In this document: piece after piece, positions 55,192 through 64,000 of the stretch
Layout of the letters: each line of letters opens with the position of its first letter
Numbering within the stretch: position 1 is the stretch's first letter
NCBI GenBank assembly: GCA_034675505.1
Contig: JAUCDD010000011.1
Coordinates: 194,702 to 258,701, forward strand
Origin: Melaminivora sp034675505
Lineage (GTDB): Bacteria > Pseudomonadota > Gammaproteobacteria > Burkholderiales > Burkholderiaceae_C
DNA: 64,000 bases
Direction: 5' to 3'
The notes under the pieces: model-generated
Seen by the model: the letters and a program-made list of their open reading frames with translations, nothing else
Database searches by the model: none
Told to the model about the DNA's origin: nothing
Position numbers and translations under genes: made by a program

Positions 55192-57039
55192 ATGACAAGA
55201 CAACGTCCATTCCTCGTCGAAGCCCTCACCATTGCCGCGCTGGTGGCGGCGCCCTTCGTGCTGCCGCACCTGGGATTCTCGCCAGGCACGATCAACCGCA
55301 TCCTGATCTGGGGCCTGGTCGGCATCGGCTTTGACCTGCTTTTTGGCTACACCGGGCTGCTGTCGTTCGGGCAATCCGCATTCTTCGGTTCAGGCGGCAT
55401 GTTCGCGGCCTACCTGCTGACGCAAACATCGTTCACCAATTCCGTGGGTGCGCTCATCCTGGGAACGGTCTTTGCGGGGGCGATTGGCTACGTCATCGGC
55501 TTGATTGCCTTGCGGCGCACCGGCATCTACTTCGCCATGATCACGGTGGCGATCGCCGAGGTCTTTTTCTTCGTGGAGTTCAACCCGCTGTCCCAGTACA
55601 CGGGCGGCGAGAACGGCCTTCCAGGCGTGCCGCCCCCCAGCCTCAGCCTGGGCTTCACGACGCTGCAGTTCCGCAGCGACCTGCAGATGTACGCGTTCTT
55701 CGCGTTCTGGTATTTCGTGGGCCTGGTCATTGCGCTGCGCATCGTGCGCTCGCCCTTTGGGCTGGTCATGCGCGCGATCCGGGAAAATCCGCTGCGGGCG
55801 CAGGCGCTGGGGCACAACATCCACAGCTACAAGCTGGTCGTGTTCGTCATCGCTGCGATGTATGCCGGCTTCGGCGGCGGCTTGCTGGGAATGATGCAGG
55901 GCTTCATGCCGCCGGATGCGTTCATGTTTGCCACCTCCGGCGAGATCGTCATGCAGACCGCCATTGGTGGCGCGGGCACCTTGTTCGGGCCCCTGCTGGG
56001 GGCCATCGTCTGGCTGTACCTGAGTGATTTCTTCCAGACCGTGCTCAACCTGGGCGCGACCTGGCGATTGATCCTGGGCATCGTGTTCGTGCTGCTGGTG
56101 TGCTTCCTGCGCCGCGGCCTGGCCGGCGCCATTGCGGACGTCTATGGCATGTTGCGCCGCCGGCGCCCGGCCCTGGTCGCGGCGCCCGTCGCTGCGGCCG
56201 CCCCCGGCATGCCCGTTGCCAGCCTGGATGGCGGCGCAGATTCGGCGGTATCCGTCAAGGCCACCACCGGCAAGACCGGGCCGATCCTCAAGGCCACCGG
56301 CCTGACCAAGCGCTATGGCGGCCTGCTGGCCAACAGCGACATCGATTTTTCGGTCGATCACGGCGAGATCCGCGGCATCATCGGCCCCAACGGGGCGGGC
56401 AAGAGCACCTTCTTCAAGATGCTGACCTGCGAGGTCGAACCCACGGCCGGGCGCATCGTCTTCGATGGCAAGGACATCACGGAGATGAATGTCATCGACG
56501 CCTGCCAGATGGGGCTGACCAAGAGCTACCAGATCAACCAGCTCTTCGAGCGCCTCACGGTTCGCCAGAACCTCACCATCGCCGCGCTGGGGGAGCTGCG
56601 CGGCAAGTTCAAGCTCGACCTGTTTCGCAGCCTGTACAAGGTGCCCAAACTCAATCGGCTCGTGGAGCATACCGCCACGCTGGTGAACCTGACGGCCCGG
56701 CTGGATGCCCCGGTATCTGAGCTGGCCTACGGGGAAAAGCGCCGCCTGGAGATCGGCCTGGCGCTTGCAACCTCGCCCAGCCTGCTGCTGCTGGACGAAC
56801 CCCTGGCCGGCATGAGCCCGCAGGAGCGCGTGGAGACCGTGGCCCTGCTCAAGTCCATAGCGCGCGGGCGCACCCTGGTGATCATCGACCACGACATGGA
56901 TTCACTGTTCGAGCTGGTGGAAAAAGTTACCGTGCTCCAGGAAGGCCGCCTGTTGGTGGAAGGCACGCCCGACGAGATCAAGTCCAACCCGAAGGTCCAG
57001 GAAGCCTACCTCGGTGGCGTTTATGGGGAGATGGCATGA
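55192..57039 (+). CDS. livMG: Fused LivM permease and LivG ATPase
   Basis: 615 residues from ATG 55192. Residues ~1-335 are a LivM-type permease (GYTGLLSFGQSAFFGSGGM; RAIRENPLRAQALGHNIHSYKL), then a linker of ~40 Ala/Pro-rich residues, and residues ~365-615 a LivG ATPase: Walker A GPNGAGKST (398-406), signature LAYGEKRRLEIG, Walker B LLLLDEPLAGM, switch IDHDMD. No stop or restart separates the halves, so this is a real fusion. Liv proteins are usually separate. A GTG at 55162 is an alternative start. Confidence 0.92.
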   Translation: MTRQRPFLVEALTIAALVAAPFVLPHLGFSPGTINRILIWGLVGIGFDLLFGYTGLLSFGQSAFFGSGGMFAAYLLTQTSFTNSVGALILGTVFAGAIGYVIGLIALRRTGIYFAMITVAIAEVFFFVEFNPLSQYTGGENGLPGVPPPSLSLGFTTLQFRSDLQMYAFFAFWYFVGLVIALRIVRSPFGLVMRAIRENPLRAQALGHNIHSYKLVVFVIAAMYAGFGGGLLGMMQGFMPPDAFMFATSGEIVMQTAIGGAGTLFGPLLGAIVWLYLSDFFQTVLNLGATWRLILGIVFVLLVCFLRRGLAGAIADVYGMLRRRRPALVAAPVAAAAPGMPVASLDGGADSAVSVKATTGKTGPILKATGLTKRYGGLLANSDIDFSVDHGEIRGIIGPNGAGKSTFFKMLTCEVEPTAGRIVFDGKDITEMNVIDACQMGLTKSYQINQLFERLTVRQNLTIAALGELRGKFKLDLFRSLYKVPKLNRLVEHTATLVNLTARLDAPVSELAYGEKRRLEIGLALATSPSLLLLDEPLAGMSPQERVETVALLKSIARGRTLVIIDHDMDSLFELVEKVTVLQEGRLLVEGTPDEIKSNPKVQEAYLGGVYGEMA

Positions 57040-57733
57040 GCCTGCTCGAAGTCAGTGGCCTGAACAGCTATTACGGCGATAGCCACATCCTGTTCGACGT
57101 GGGTCTGCACGTAGAACAAAACGAGGTGGTTGCGCTGCTGGGGCGCAACGGCGCCGGAAAATCCACCACCTTCAAGAGCCTGATGGGCGTGGTCAAGCCC
57201 CGCAGCGGCAGCGTCCGGCTGGCTGGCGCGGAGCTGGCCGGCAAGAAGGCGCATGTCATTGCACGCCAGGGCATGCAGCTGGTGCATGAAGAACGCCGCG
57301 TGTTTGGCAGCCTCACCGTGGAAGAGAACATCATCCTGGCGGGCCTGACGGCCGACAACCGGTGGCCGCTGGCGCGCATCTATGAAATGTTTCCGCGCCT
57401 GAAGGATCGTTGCCGCAGCCGCGGCACAGATCTCTCGGGTGGCGAGCAGCAGATGCTGGCCATCGCCCGGGCCCTGGTGCGTGATCCGAAATCGTCCTCC
57501 TGGACGAGCCATTCGAGGGGCTGGCGCCGGTGATCGTCAAGGACCTGGTGCGCATCTGCCGCGACCTGGCTCAGGCCGGGCAGACCATCGTGCTCATCGA
57601 GCAGAACCTGGCGGCCACGCTGTCATTGGCCAAGCGGGTCTATATCCTGAACAACGGGCATATCGCGCACGAGGGCACGGCCGCAGACCTCAAGGCCCAG
57701 CCTGAAATCATTCAGCGCTACCTGGGGGTCTGA
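57036..57733 (+). pseudogene. livF: livF ATPase, one frameshift near 57493
   Basis: N-terminal half normal: Walker A GRNGAGKST, Q-loop and signature DLSGGEQQMLAIARALVRDPK. At ~57491-57494 one base is missing (AAA then TCGTCCTCCTGG), so the Walker B LLLDEPFEGLAP is out of frame; the second half (VIVKDLVRICRDLAQAG, VLIEQN, YILNNGHIAHEG) continues one frame over to TGA 57731-57733. Joined, it would be about 233 residues, normal for LivF. Sequence error is more likely than inactivation. Confidence 0.88.
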
Positions 57734-57867
57734 AAAGACGGGCGCCCAGCAGTCGTCACGCCCGCCCGGCCCACGAAGATACGATCCGGGCGGCGCCTGG
57801 GGGGCCGAACAGGCGGTCGGCGCGCACCCTTGGGGGTGCAGTGCCGGGCACGTTCAGGAGCGAGGGG

Positions 57868-58086
57868 CTACGGGCCCTGATCGTCCTGCACGCCTGCCTC
57901 ATCGGACGGATTAGCCTCGCGGACGCGAAACTCCTCGTTCGCCCATGCGCCCAGATCGATATGGCGGCAGCGCTTGCTGCAAAACGGACGGTAGGGGTTC
58001 TCGGGGCCGTACAGGCTAGGGCCGCCACAGGTGGGGCAGGCAACCTCCTTCGGCGCGGAGGGCGGGGTAGGCGAGGCGGATGTCAT
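57868..58086 (-). CDS. yacG: DNA gyrase inhibitor YacG
   Basis: 72 residues. Zinc-finger cysteines C17, C20, C36, C40 in CPTCGGPSLYGPENPYRPFCSKRC, then RCRHIDLGAWANEEFRV. YacG binds GyrB. It leads the yacG-zapD-coaE-pilD block read leftward. 39 bp separate it from zapD. Confidence 0.93.
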   Translation of the reverse strand: MTSASPTPPSAPKEVACPTCGGPSLYGPENPYRPFCSKRCRHIDLGAWANEEFRVREANPSDEAGVQDDQGP

Positions 58087-58124
58087 GGCCGGTAAGGTTC
58101 AACGAAAAGACTGCATAGCGCGCT

Positions 58125-58907
58125 CTAGGCGCACAGCGTCAGTTCGAACGATGCGTCTTCGTGGCTGGGCAGCAGCCGTCCGCCTGGCTCCTGGCGCATC
58201 AGGCGCACCGAAACGATAAGGCGGTTGCCGCTGATTTCAGGGATCAGCCCAGGGGCCGGGTCGATGCGCAGTCGCAGCAGCTGGAAGGTGCGCCCCTGTG
58301 GCAGGTTCTGCTGAAACTGTCCGCGTTCGGCCGCGACCTTCTGGGGCACGCCTGCATCGCGCAGCAGGCGCAGCAACAACAGTACCGCCTCGGCCAGGGG
58401 CGCCAGCGTCGCTGCCCAGCGCTCCAGATCCTGTTGGCGCTGGCCTGGCGGCAGCTGCTGCCAGGCATAGTAGGCGGGGAGGTCGAAACCGCAGGTCCCG
58501 CCGGGGATGCCGACACGGCTGCGGATGCTCATCAGCCATTCGTTGTCGGTCAGGCCCTGGCCGGCCTTGCCGTTTTGTGCATTCAAATGGGCAAAGCGCT
58601 CGTCGAGCTGGGCGATCACGCCCTCGAGGGCGCCCTCGGAAATGGAAGGGTTGCCCCGGAAGCCTTCGAACTGGTGCTTGTGCCGCTCCAGGTCCTTGAG
58701 CACGTCCGCCTTGAGGTCGGCGCGCGCCGCCACGTCCATCACTTCGAATATGGTCACCAGGGCGTAGTGGTGGTCCAGGGGGTGGCTGCGCCCTATGAGT
58801 TCGCCAAGGCGGCGAAACAGCTGCTCCAGGCGCAGATAGGTTCTCAGGCGTTCGTTGAAAGGGTATTCGTAGAGGATCACGCTGCGGGGTTCCTGCGGCG
58901 GGCGCAT
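58125..58907 (-). CDS. zapD: Cell-division protein ZapD
   Basis: 260 residues, normal for ZapD. ILYEYPFNERLRTYLRLEQLF, and LERHKHQFEGFRGNPSI, GVPGGTCGFDLPAYYAWQ. ZapD bundles FtsZ. No enzyme motif. Confidence 0.93.
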   Translation of the reverse strand: MRPPQEPRSVILYEYPFNERLRTYLRLEQLFRRLGELIGRSHPLDHHYALVTIFEVMDVAARADLKADVLKDLERHKHQFEGFRGNPSISEGALEGVIAQLDERFAHLNAQNGKAGQGLTDNEWLMSIRSRVGIPGGTCGFDLPAYYAWQQLPPGQRQQDLERWAATLAPLAEAVLLLLRLLRDAGVPQKVAAERGQFQQNLPQGRTFQLLRLRIDPAPGLIPEISGNRLIVSVRLMRQEPGGRLLPSHEDASFELTLCA

Positions 58908-58929
58908 GGCATCTGGACTGGCTTTTGCA

Positions 58930-59538
58930 TCATAGCCCGAAGCCAGACGCGAGCTGGTGCGCCAGCGCCCGCAATCGGGCCAGTGTCAGGTCGTCGTTGA
59001 AGACCACCCAGTCGGCGCACGCCAGGCGCGTGCCGCGGCTGCTTTGCGTCGCAATGATGGCGCGGATGGCGGCTTCATCCAGCCCGCTGCGTGCCCGCAC
59101 GCGCTCGATCTGCGTGTGCTCATGGCAATCGACCACCACCACCGCATCCAGCTGGCCCGGCCAGCGGCGGGATTCGGTCAGCAGCGGAATGTCCAGGGCC
59201 AGGACGCGATGGCCGGCATCGGCGGCGGCGCTTTCGGTGCGTGCGATGGCCTGGCCCACGTGGGGATGGATGATGGCTTCCAGCCGGGCGCGGGCGCCCG
59301 CGTCGGAAAAGGCCAGGGCGCGCATGCGGGCCCGGTCCAGCGCGCCGGCGGCATCAATGAATTCGTCGCCAAAACGCTGCCGTATCGGCCCAATGGCCGG
59401 GCCGCCCGCCTCGGTCACGCTGCGCGCAATCTGGTCGGCATCCACCAGCGCCGCGCCGCACTCCTGCAGCATGCCTGCAAAGGTGCTTTTGCCGCTGCCG
59501 ATGCCGCCCGTGATGCCCAGGCGCGTGAAGTGCCGCAT
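58930..59538 (-). CDS. coaE: Dephospho-CoA kinase
   Basis: 202 residues. P-loop GGIGSGKST (11-19), LVDADQIARSVTEAGGPA, and the lid region ALDIPLLTES. Final step of CoA synthesis. Lies 2 bp after pilD. Confidence 0.96.
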   Translation of the reverse strand: MRHFTRLGITGGIGSGKSTFAGMLQECGAALVDADQIARSVTEAGGPAIGPIRQRFGDEFIDAAGALDRARMRALAFSDAGARARLEAIIHPHVGQAIARTESAAADAGHRVLALDIPLLTESRRWPGQLDAVVVVDCHEHTQIERVRARSGLDEAAIRAIIATQSSRGTRLACADWVVFNDDLTLARLRALAHQLASGFGL

Positions 59539-59540
59539 GT

Positions 59541-60431
59541 TCAGGCCAGCCCGAAAATGGCCAATACCGCCTGCATGATGGCCTGCGGTCCCCACAGCAG
59601 GGCGGCGAAGCCGCCTGCGGCCAGAAACGGGCCGAAGGGAACGTACTGGCCCTCGCGCAGGCTGCGCGAGAGCTTCATGAGGATGCCTACCAAGGCGCCT
59701 GCAACCGATGCCAGGAGGATGATGGGCACCAGCGCCTGCCAGCCGAACCAGGCGCCCAGGGCGGCAAACAGCTTGAAGTCGCCGTAGCCCATCCCTTCCT
59801 TGCCCGTGGCCAGCCTGAAGGCCCAGTAGACGGCCCACAGCGAAAGGTAGCCGCCCGTGGCGCCAAGGACGGCCTCAGGCGGCGCAACGGCGGTCAGCCC
59901 GGCGACCGAAGCCAGCAATCCGCCCCACAGCAGCGGCAGCGTGATGTCGTCCGGCAGCAAGGTCGTGTCCCAGTCGATGGCCGTCAAGGCCACCAGGGAG
60001 GCGCAAAAAGCGCACCAGGCGGCGGCGGTGGCGGTCCAGCCCCAGCGGTAGGCGCAGGCGAAGAACAGGGCGCCGGTGATCAGTTCGACCAGGGGATAGC
60101 GCAGCCCGATGGACGCGCTGCAGGCCGAGCAGCGCCCGCGCAATACCAGCCAGCTCAGCACGGGAACGTTCTCATACCAGCGCACGCCGTGGCCGCACGA
60201 GGGGCAGCGCGAATGCGGGGTCCAGAGGTTGAAGGGCTGCTGGTCGGGCGCCGCGCCCTGCGCCGCGCTGCCGGGCAGCAGCCCGGCATCCTGCGCATAC
60301 TGCGTGCACTCGGCCTTCCACTGCCGCTCCATCATCATGGGCAGCCGGTGTATCACGACGTTCAGGAAGCTGCCGACGAGCAGCCCCAGGATGCCGGCCA
60401 GCGCGGCATCGGCCCACAGCGAACCAAGCAT
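59541..60431 (-). CDS. pilD: Prepilin peptidase PilD
   Basis: 296 residues, about eight membrane segments. Zinc site CPSCGHGVRWYENVPVLSWLVLRGRCSAC, active aspartates in AIDWDTTLLPDD and GYGDFK. It cleaves and methylates type IV prepilins. ATG overlaps the pilC stop (TGATG). Confidence 0.96.
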   Translation of the reverse strand: MLGSLWADAALAGILGLLVGSFLNVVIHRLPMMMERQWKAECTQYAQDAGLLPGSAAQGAAPDQQPFNLWTPHSRCPSCGHGVRWYENVPVLSWLVLRGRCSACSASIGLRYPLVELITGALFFACAYRWGWTATAAAWCAFCASLVALTAIDWDTTLLPDDITLPLLWGGLLASVAGLTAVAPPEAVLGATGGYLSLWAVYWAFRLATGKEGMGYGDFKLFAALGAWFGWQALVPIILLASVAGALVGILMKLSRSLREGQYVPFGPFLAAGGFAALLWGPQAIMQAVLAIFGLA

Positions 60432-61649
60432 CAGACCACCTGGCCCAGCTTGAAGATCGGCAGGTACATGGAGACGACGATGCCGCCGATGAGCGTGCCC
60501 AGAAAGACGATGATGATGGGCTCCATCAGGCTGGACAGGCCGGCAACCATCTCATCGACTTCCGCTTCGTAGAAGTCGGCTGCCTTGCCCAGCATGTGGT
60601 CCAGGGCGCCAGACTCCTCGCCGATGGCAGTCATCTGCAGCACCATCGAGGGAAAGACGTTGGTGTTGCCCATGGCAGCCGTCAGGCTGGTGCCGGTGGA
60701 CACCTCCTGCTGGATCTTGGCAGTCGCCGAGGCATACACATAGTTGCCGCTGGCGCCTCCGACCGAATCCAGGGCTTCGACCAGTGGAACGCCCGCGGCA
60801 AACATGGTGGACAGCGTGCGCGTCCAGCGCGCCACGGCGGACTTGTCCAGCAGCGCACCGAACACCGGCAGCTTGAGCAGTGCGCGGTCCATGGCCTGCT
60901 GCATGCGCTCGCTGCGCTTCCAGGCCTGCATGAAGAAATAGAAGCCCCCGCCGAGCGCACCGAATATCAGCCACCAATAGGCCACGAAGAACTCGCTGAT
61001 GGCCATCACGAACAGCGTGGGCGCGGGAAGGTCGGCGCCGAAGGAGGTGAACACCTCCTTGAAGGCTGGGATCACGAAAATCATGATGATGGTGACCACC
61101 ACGAAGGCCACCACCACCACCGAGATCGGGTACATCAGCGCCGAGCGGATCTTGGACTTGATGGCCTCGGTCTTTTCCATGTACAGCGCCAGCCGGTCCA
61201 GCAAGGCCTCCAGGATGCCGGCGGCCTCGCCCGCTTCGACCAGGTTGCAGTACAGGGCTGTCGAAGTACATGGGGTACTTGCGAAATGCAGCGTTCAACG
61301 AGGTGCCGGTTTCCACGTCGGCACGGATGTCGTTGAGCAGCTTGGTGACGCTGGGGTTGCTGTTGCCGCGTCCGACGATGTCGAATGACTGCAACAGCGG
61401 CACCCCCGCCTTCATCATGGTTGCCATCTGGCGGGTGAACAGGGCGATGTCCTTGGGCTTGATTCTCTTGCCCGAGCGCATGCGCCGCTTCTTGATCTTG
61501 GTGGGCAGGACCCCCTGGCGCCGCAGCGTGGCCTTGACCTGGTTCTCGCCGGCGGCACGCACTTCTCCGCGAACGGTTTTTCCGCTGCGGTCCTTGCCCT
61601 CCCACTCGTAGACGATGTCCTTGATATTTCTGGATGCGGCCGTGGCCAT
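60431..61649 (-). pseudogene. pilC: pilC, type IV pilus inner-membrane platform protein, one frameshift
   Basis: Start MATAASRNIKDIVYEWEGKDRSGKTVRGEV, and FTRQMATMMKAGVPLLQSFDI. At ~61258-61262 an extra base shifts the frame inside YFDSLYCNLVEAGEAAG (seen as YFDSPVLQPGRSG); the second half from LYMEKTEAIKSK through the three membrane segments is intact. Joined, about 405 residues. PilC is the platform through which PilB/PilT act. Confidence 0.9.
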
Positions 61650-61683
61650 CTCGTCATTCCCTCGTCATTGATGAATGGCCCCG

Positions 61684-63407
61684 TCACTCATTGGTGACGG
61701 CCAACACTTCTTCCAGCGAAGTCACGCCCTGCCTGGCCTTGTGCAGCGCGGCATCGCGCAGCGAGCGCACGCCCTCGCGGCGCGCCTGCTGCGCAATGTC
61801 CAGCGCGCTGCCGTCGCGCAGGATGATCTGCTGCATGTCTTCGGTGATGGGCATGACTTGGTAGATGCCGACCCGGCCCTTGTAGCCGTTGTTGCAAGCC
61901 GAGCAGCCCACGGCCCGGTAGGTCACCCATGAGCCGTCGATTTCCTCGTCCTTGTAGCCCGCGTCCAGCAGGGCTTCGTGGGGAATATCCGCTGGCTCCT
62001 TGCAGTTGGGGCACAGGCGGCGGGCCAGGCGCTGGGCCGTAATCAGGATCACGCTGGAGGCGATGTTGAACGGTGCAATGCCCATGTTCCGCATGCGCGT
62101 GAGCGTGGTGGGCGCGTCGTTGGTGTGCAGTGTCGACAGCACCAGGTGGCCGGTCTGCGCGGCCTTGATGGCAATGTCTGCGGTTTCCAGATCCCGGATT
62201 TCGCCGACCATGATGATGTCCGGATCCTGGCGCAGGAAGGCCTTGAGGGCCGCGGCGAACGTCAGGCCGGCCTTTTCGTTGACGTTGACCTGGTTCACCC
62301 CGGGCAGGTTGATTTCCGGAGGGTCTTCCGCCGTGGCGATGTTTACTCCCGGCTTGTTCAGGAGGTTCAGGCAGGTGTAGAGCGAGACGGTCTTGCCCGA
62401 GCCGGTGGGCCCGGTGACCAATCATCCCGTAGGGGCGGCCGATCGCGGTCAGCAGGCGCTGCTTTTCCTCGGGCTCGTAGCCCAGTGCGTCGATGCCCAT
62501 GCTGGCGCTGCTGGGGTCCAGGATACGGATCACGATCTTCTCGCCGAACAGAGTAGGAAGCGTGCTGACCCGGAAGTCGATGACGCGGTCAGGCCCGACC
62601 TTGAGCTTCATGCGCCCGTCCTGGGGGACGCGTTTCGGAGATGTCCAGGCGCGAGATGACCTTGATGCGCGAGGAAGTTTTTCCTTGATGGCAGTGGGCG
62701 GCGTAGTGATCTCCCGCAGCTCGCCGTCGATGCGAAAGCGCACCCGGTAGTAATGTTCGTAAGGCTCGAAGTGCAGATCCGAGGCGCGCATGTTCAACGC
62801 ATCCAGCAGCATCTTGTGCAGAAACTTCACGATCGGGGCATCTTCGACCTCGGCGCCGGCCTGCTCCTTGTCGTCTTCGCTTCCTCCGTCTGGATGTCGT
62901 TGAACTCGAAGTCGTCGGTGCCGCCGATGCCCTCGAGCTCGTCGGCGCTCTTGGTGAGCGCATCGATCACCTTGGGCAGCTTGTCGTGCTCGGCGACCAC
63001 CCAGTCGACGCCCATTTGGGTAGTGAACTTGATTTTCTCGGCGGCTTCCTGGTTGGTCGGGTTGCGGTGGCCACGATCAGGCGGTTGCCGCGCTTGTGCA
63101 GCGCCACGACCCCGTAGGCCTTGACAGCTTGTTGTCCAGCAGGTCGCGGGTGAGCCGCAGCGGGTCGATGGCGTCGATGTCCAGCAGCGGTGCGCCGAAC
63201 ACGCCCGAGAGCGTGTGCGCCAGGTCGGCAGCGGTGAGCGAGCCGCTGGCAATCAACGTGGCGATGAAGCTGGTGCGGGTGGCCTGCGCTTTGCGATACA
63301 GGTCTTCCGCAGTCTGCTGGCTCAGCTTGTCCACAGGACATCAAGGCGCGTGCCAGCCCAGGGAGTGCGGCGGGTTGTGTCTGTTTTTGGGTGCTGTTGG
63401 CGGACAT
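61684..63407 (-). pseudogene. pilB: pilB, type IV pilus assembly ATPase, about seven frameshifts
   Basis: All PilB segments are present but scattered over frames: ALPGLARALMS; LSQQTAEDLYRKAQATRTSF; KAYGVVALHKRGNRL; NQEAAEKIKFTTQMGVDWVV; FLHKMLLDALNMRASDLHFE; SRIKVISRLDISE; RVPQDGRMKLKVGPDR; VTGPTGSGKTVSLYTCLNL; DPDIIMVGEIRDLETADI; STLHTND; and CPNC/CSAC. Breaks at about 63341, 63128, 63061, 62878, 62687, 62640 and 62423; the pair at 62687/62640 cancels. Joined length would be about 575. Conservation throughout points to bad sequence. Confidence 0.9.
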
Positions 63408-63550
63408 GTAACCAGCTAGGACGCGTGCAAGCGATTGGTCATCCTAACATCGCCTGCGCCGGCGCCACCATGCACCGCTGCCCCTGCCAGCGGCGCTGGA
63501 GCAACAGCCTGGATCCGGCGGCGGCGCATGAAGATGCAAACGCCAGAAAC

Positions 63551-63581
63551 GATGAAGCCCCGGCGGGGCCGGGGCTTCATC
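63551..63581 (-). terminator. Hairpin after tRNA-Pro
   Basis: Perfect 13-bp stem GATGAAGCCCCGG (63551-63563) / CCGGGGCTTCATC (63569-63581), 5-nt loop; on the minus strand it is followed by GTTTCTGGCGTTT. It is 27 bp past the tRNA 3' end. Confidence 0.65.
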
Positions 63582-63607
63582 TGAAGCGAATATCGGCCCT
63601 TGTGTCT

Positions 63608-63683
63608 TGGTCGGGGTGAGAGGATTCGAACCTCCGGCCTCTACGTCCCGAACGTAGCGCTCTACCAGGCTAAGCTACACCCG
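63608..63683 (-). tRNA. tRNA-Pro (anticodon CGG), one acceptor-stem base missing
   Basis: Minus strand: CGGGTGTAGCTTAGCCTGG, anticodon stem CTACG TTCGGGA CGTAG giving CGG (reads CCG), T arm GGAGGTTCGAATCCTC, and 3' CACCCCGACCA. The 3' strand CACCCCG needs CGGGGTG on the 5' side, but only CGGGTG is present. The lost G is in a run of four, as expected for a homopolymer error. It lies between the polyprenyl synthase gene and pilB. Confidence 0.92.
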
Positions 63684-63705
63684 AAAGCGGCTTGCAGGAA
63701 GCCAC

Positions 63706-64000
63706 CTAAATCCGGCGCTCCAGAAGCTGAGCCGCCAATTGTAGCAAAGCTTTGGTGAAGGAATTGCCTGGCAGGCGGCGCGCGGCATCGATGGCCAGCT
63801 GGGCTTGGCCGGCAGCGGCGCGCCGGGTGGCGTCCAAAGTGCGCCGGTTTCGCGGATGATGGCCAGTACTCCGGCCAGGTTGTCGGTGGAGCCGGTTTCG
63901 ATCACTTCGCGCAGCAGCTGTTGTTGTGCGGGGGTGCCGCGCTGCAGGGCCACGATGAGGGGCAGGGTGACCTTGCCCTCCCGCAGGTCATCCCCCAGGT
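63706..64000 (-). pseudogene. ispB: Polyprenyl (octaprenyl) diphosphate synthase, C-terminal end, one frameshift
   Basis: C-terminal part only; the start is outside the window. QRGTPAQQQLLREVIETGSTDNLAGVLAIIRETGAL, then after one extra base at ~63838 DATRRAAAGQAQLAIDAARRL and NSFTKALLQLAAQLLERR, TAG 63706-63708. This is the end of IspB-type trans-prenyltransferases that make the ubiquinone tail. Aspartate-rich motifs lie outside. Frameshift again near a homopolymer. Confidence 0.8.

Overview
The window is GC-rich chromosomal DNA of a betaproteobacterium. The gene order (tat genes after the his operon, petABC-sspAB, secA-argJ, pilBCD-coaE-zapD-yacG) and two families of dispersed intergenic repeats fit the family Comamonadaceae (Acidovorax/Alicycliphilus-like), order Burkholderiales. 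This placement comes from reading, not from a search. Almost everything is housekeeping; no prophage, IS element, CRISPR array or rRNA was seen.

Layout. 1-4352 (+): end of a CheA/ChpA-like receiver, yqgE (frameshifted), ruvX, pyrR, pyrB and a catalytically dead dihydroorotase homologue. 4378-7202: divergent ferric-iron ABC transporter genes. 7240-13330 (+): arsC-like, tatD, a spermidine-synthase-like protein, a PilB/GspE-type ATPase, and tctB-tctA. 13439-16092 (-): recJ and an RpfE-type protein. 16208-18146 (+): lolC/E-lolD. 18217-19562 (-): speD-speE. 19940-25886 (+): the Mla lipid-transport operon (F, E, D, A, C, B), a YadG/YadH-like ABC exporter and a BolA protein. 25968-35396: the histidine operon, interrupted between hisD and hisC by an opposite-strand serine hydrolase and a VapBC-type toxin-antitoxin pair whose last gene overlaps hisC. 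35393-41755: a small membrane protein, HIT protein, tatABC, a DegQ-type protease, a NIF3 protein, pdxA and mscL. 41890-46146: bc1 complex, sspAB and tRNA-Thr. 46195-52235: DciA-like protein, secA, argJ, DUF815 ATPase and a MutT hydrolase. 52658-57733: a branched-chain-amino-acid-type ABC transporter with a fused LivM-LivG protein, apparently inserted into an otherwise conserved gene string. 57868-64000 (-): yacG, zapD, coaE, pilD, pilC, pilB, tRNA-Pro and the 3' end of a polyprenyl diphosphate synthase gene.

Points of most interest: (1) vapB-vapC-hisC overlap by ATGA and lie behind a double palindromic operator, so histidine biosynthesis downstream of hisD is probably transcribed from a toxin-antitoxin promoter; (2) nine copies of a ~60-bp repeat, several of which supply the start codon or start context of genes (recJ, hisH, hisG, hisI, pyrC', pdxA); (3) the inserted liv cassette with a gene fusion and a 135-bp imperfect inverted repeat between livK and livH; (4) a PyrC'-like pseudo-dihydroorotase next to pyrB.

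Data quality: indels interrupt yqgE (2), livF (1), pilC (1), pilB (7) and the polyprenyl synthase gene (1), and tRNA-Pro lacks one acceptor-stem base. The protein on either side of each break is still conserved and the cases concentrate near the right end, so sequencing or assembly error is more likely than gene decay.
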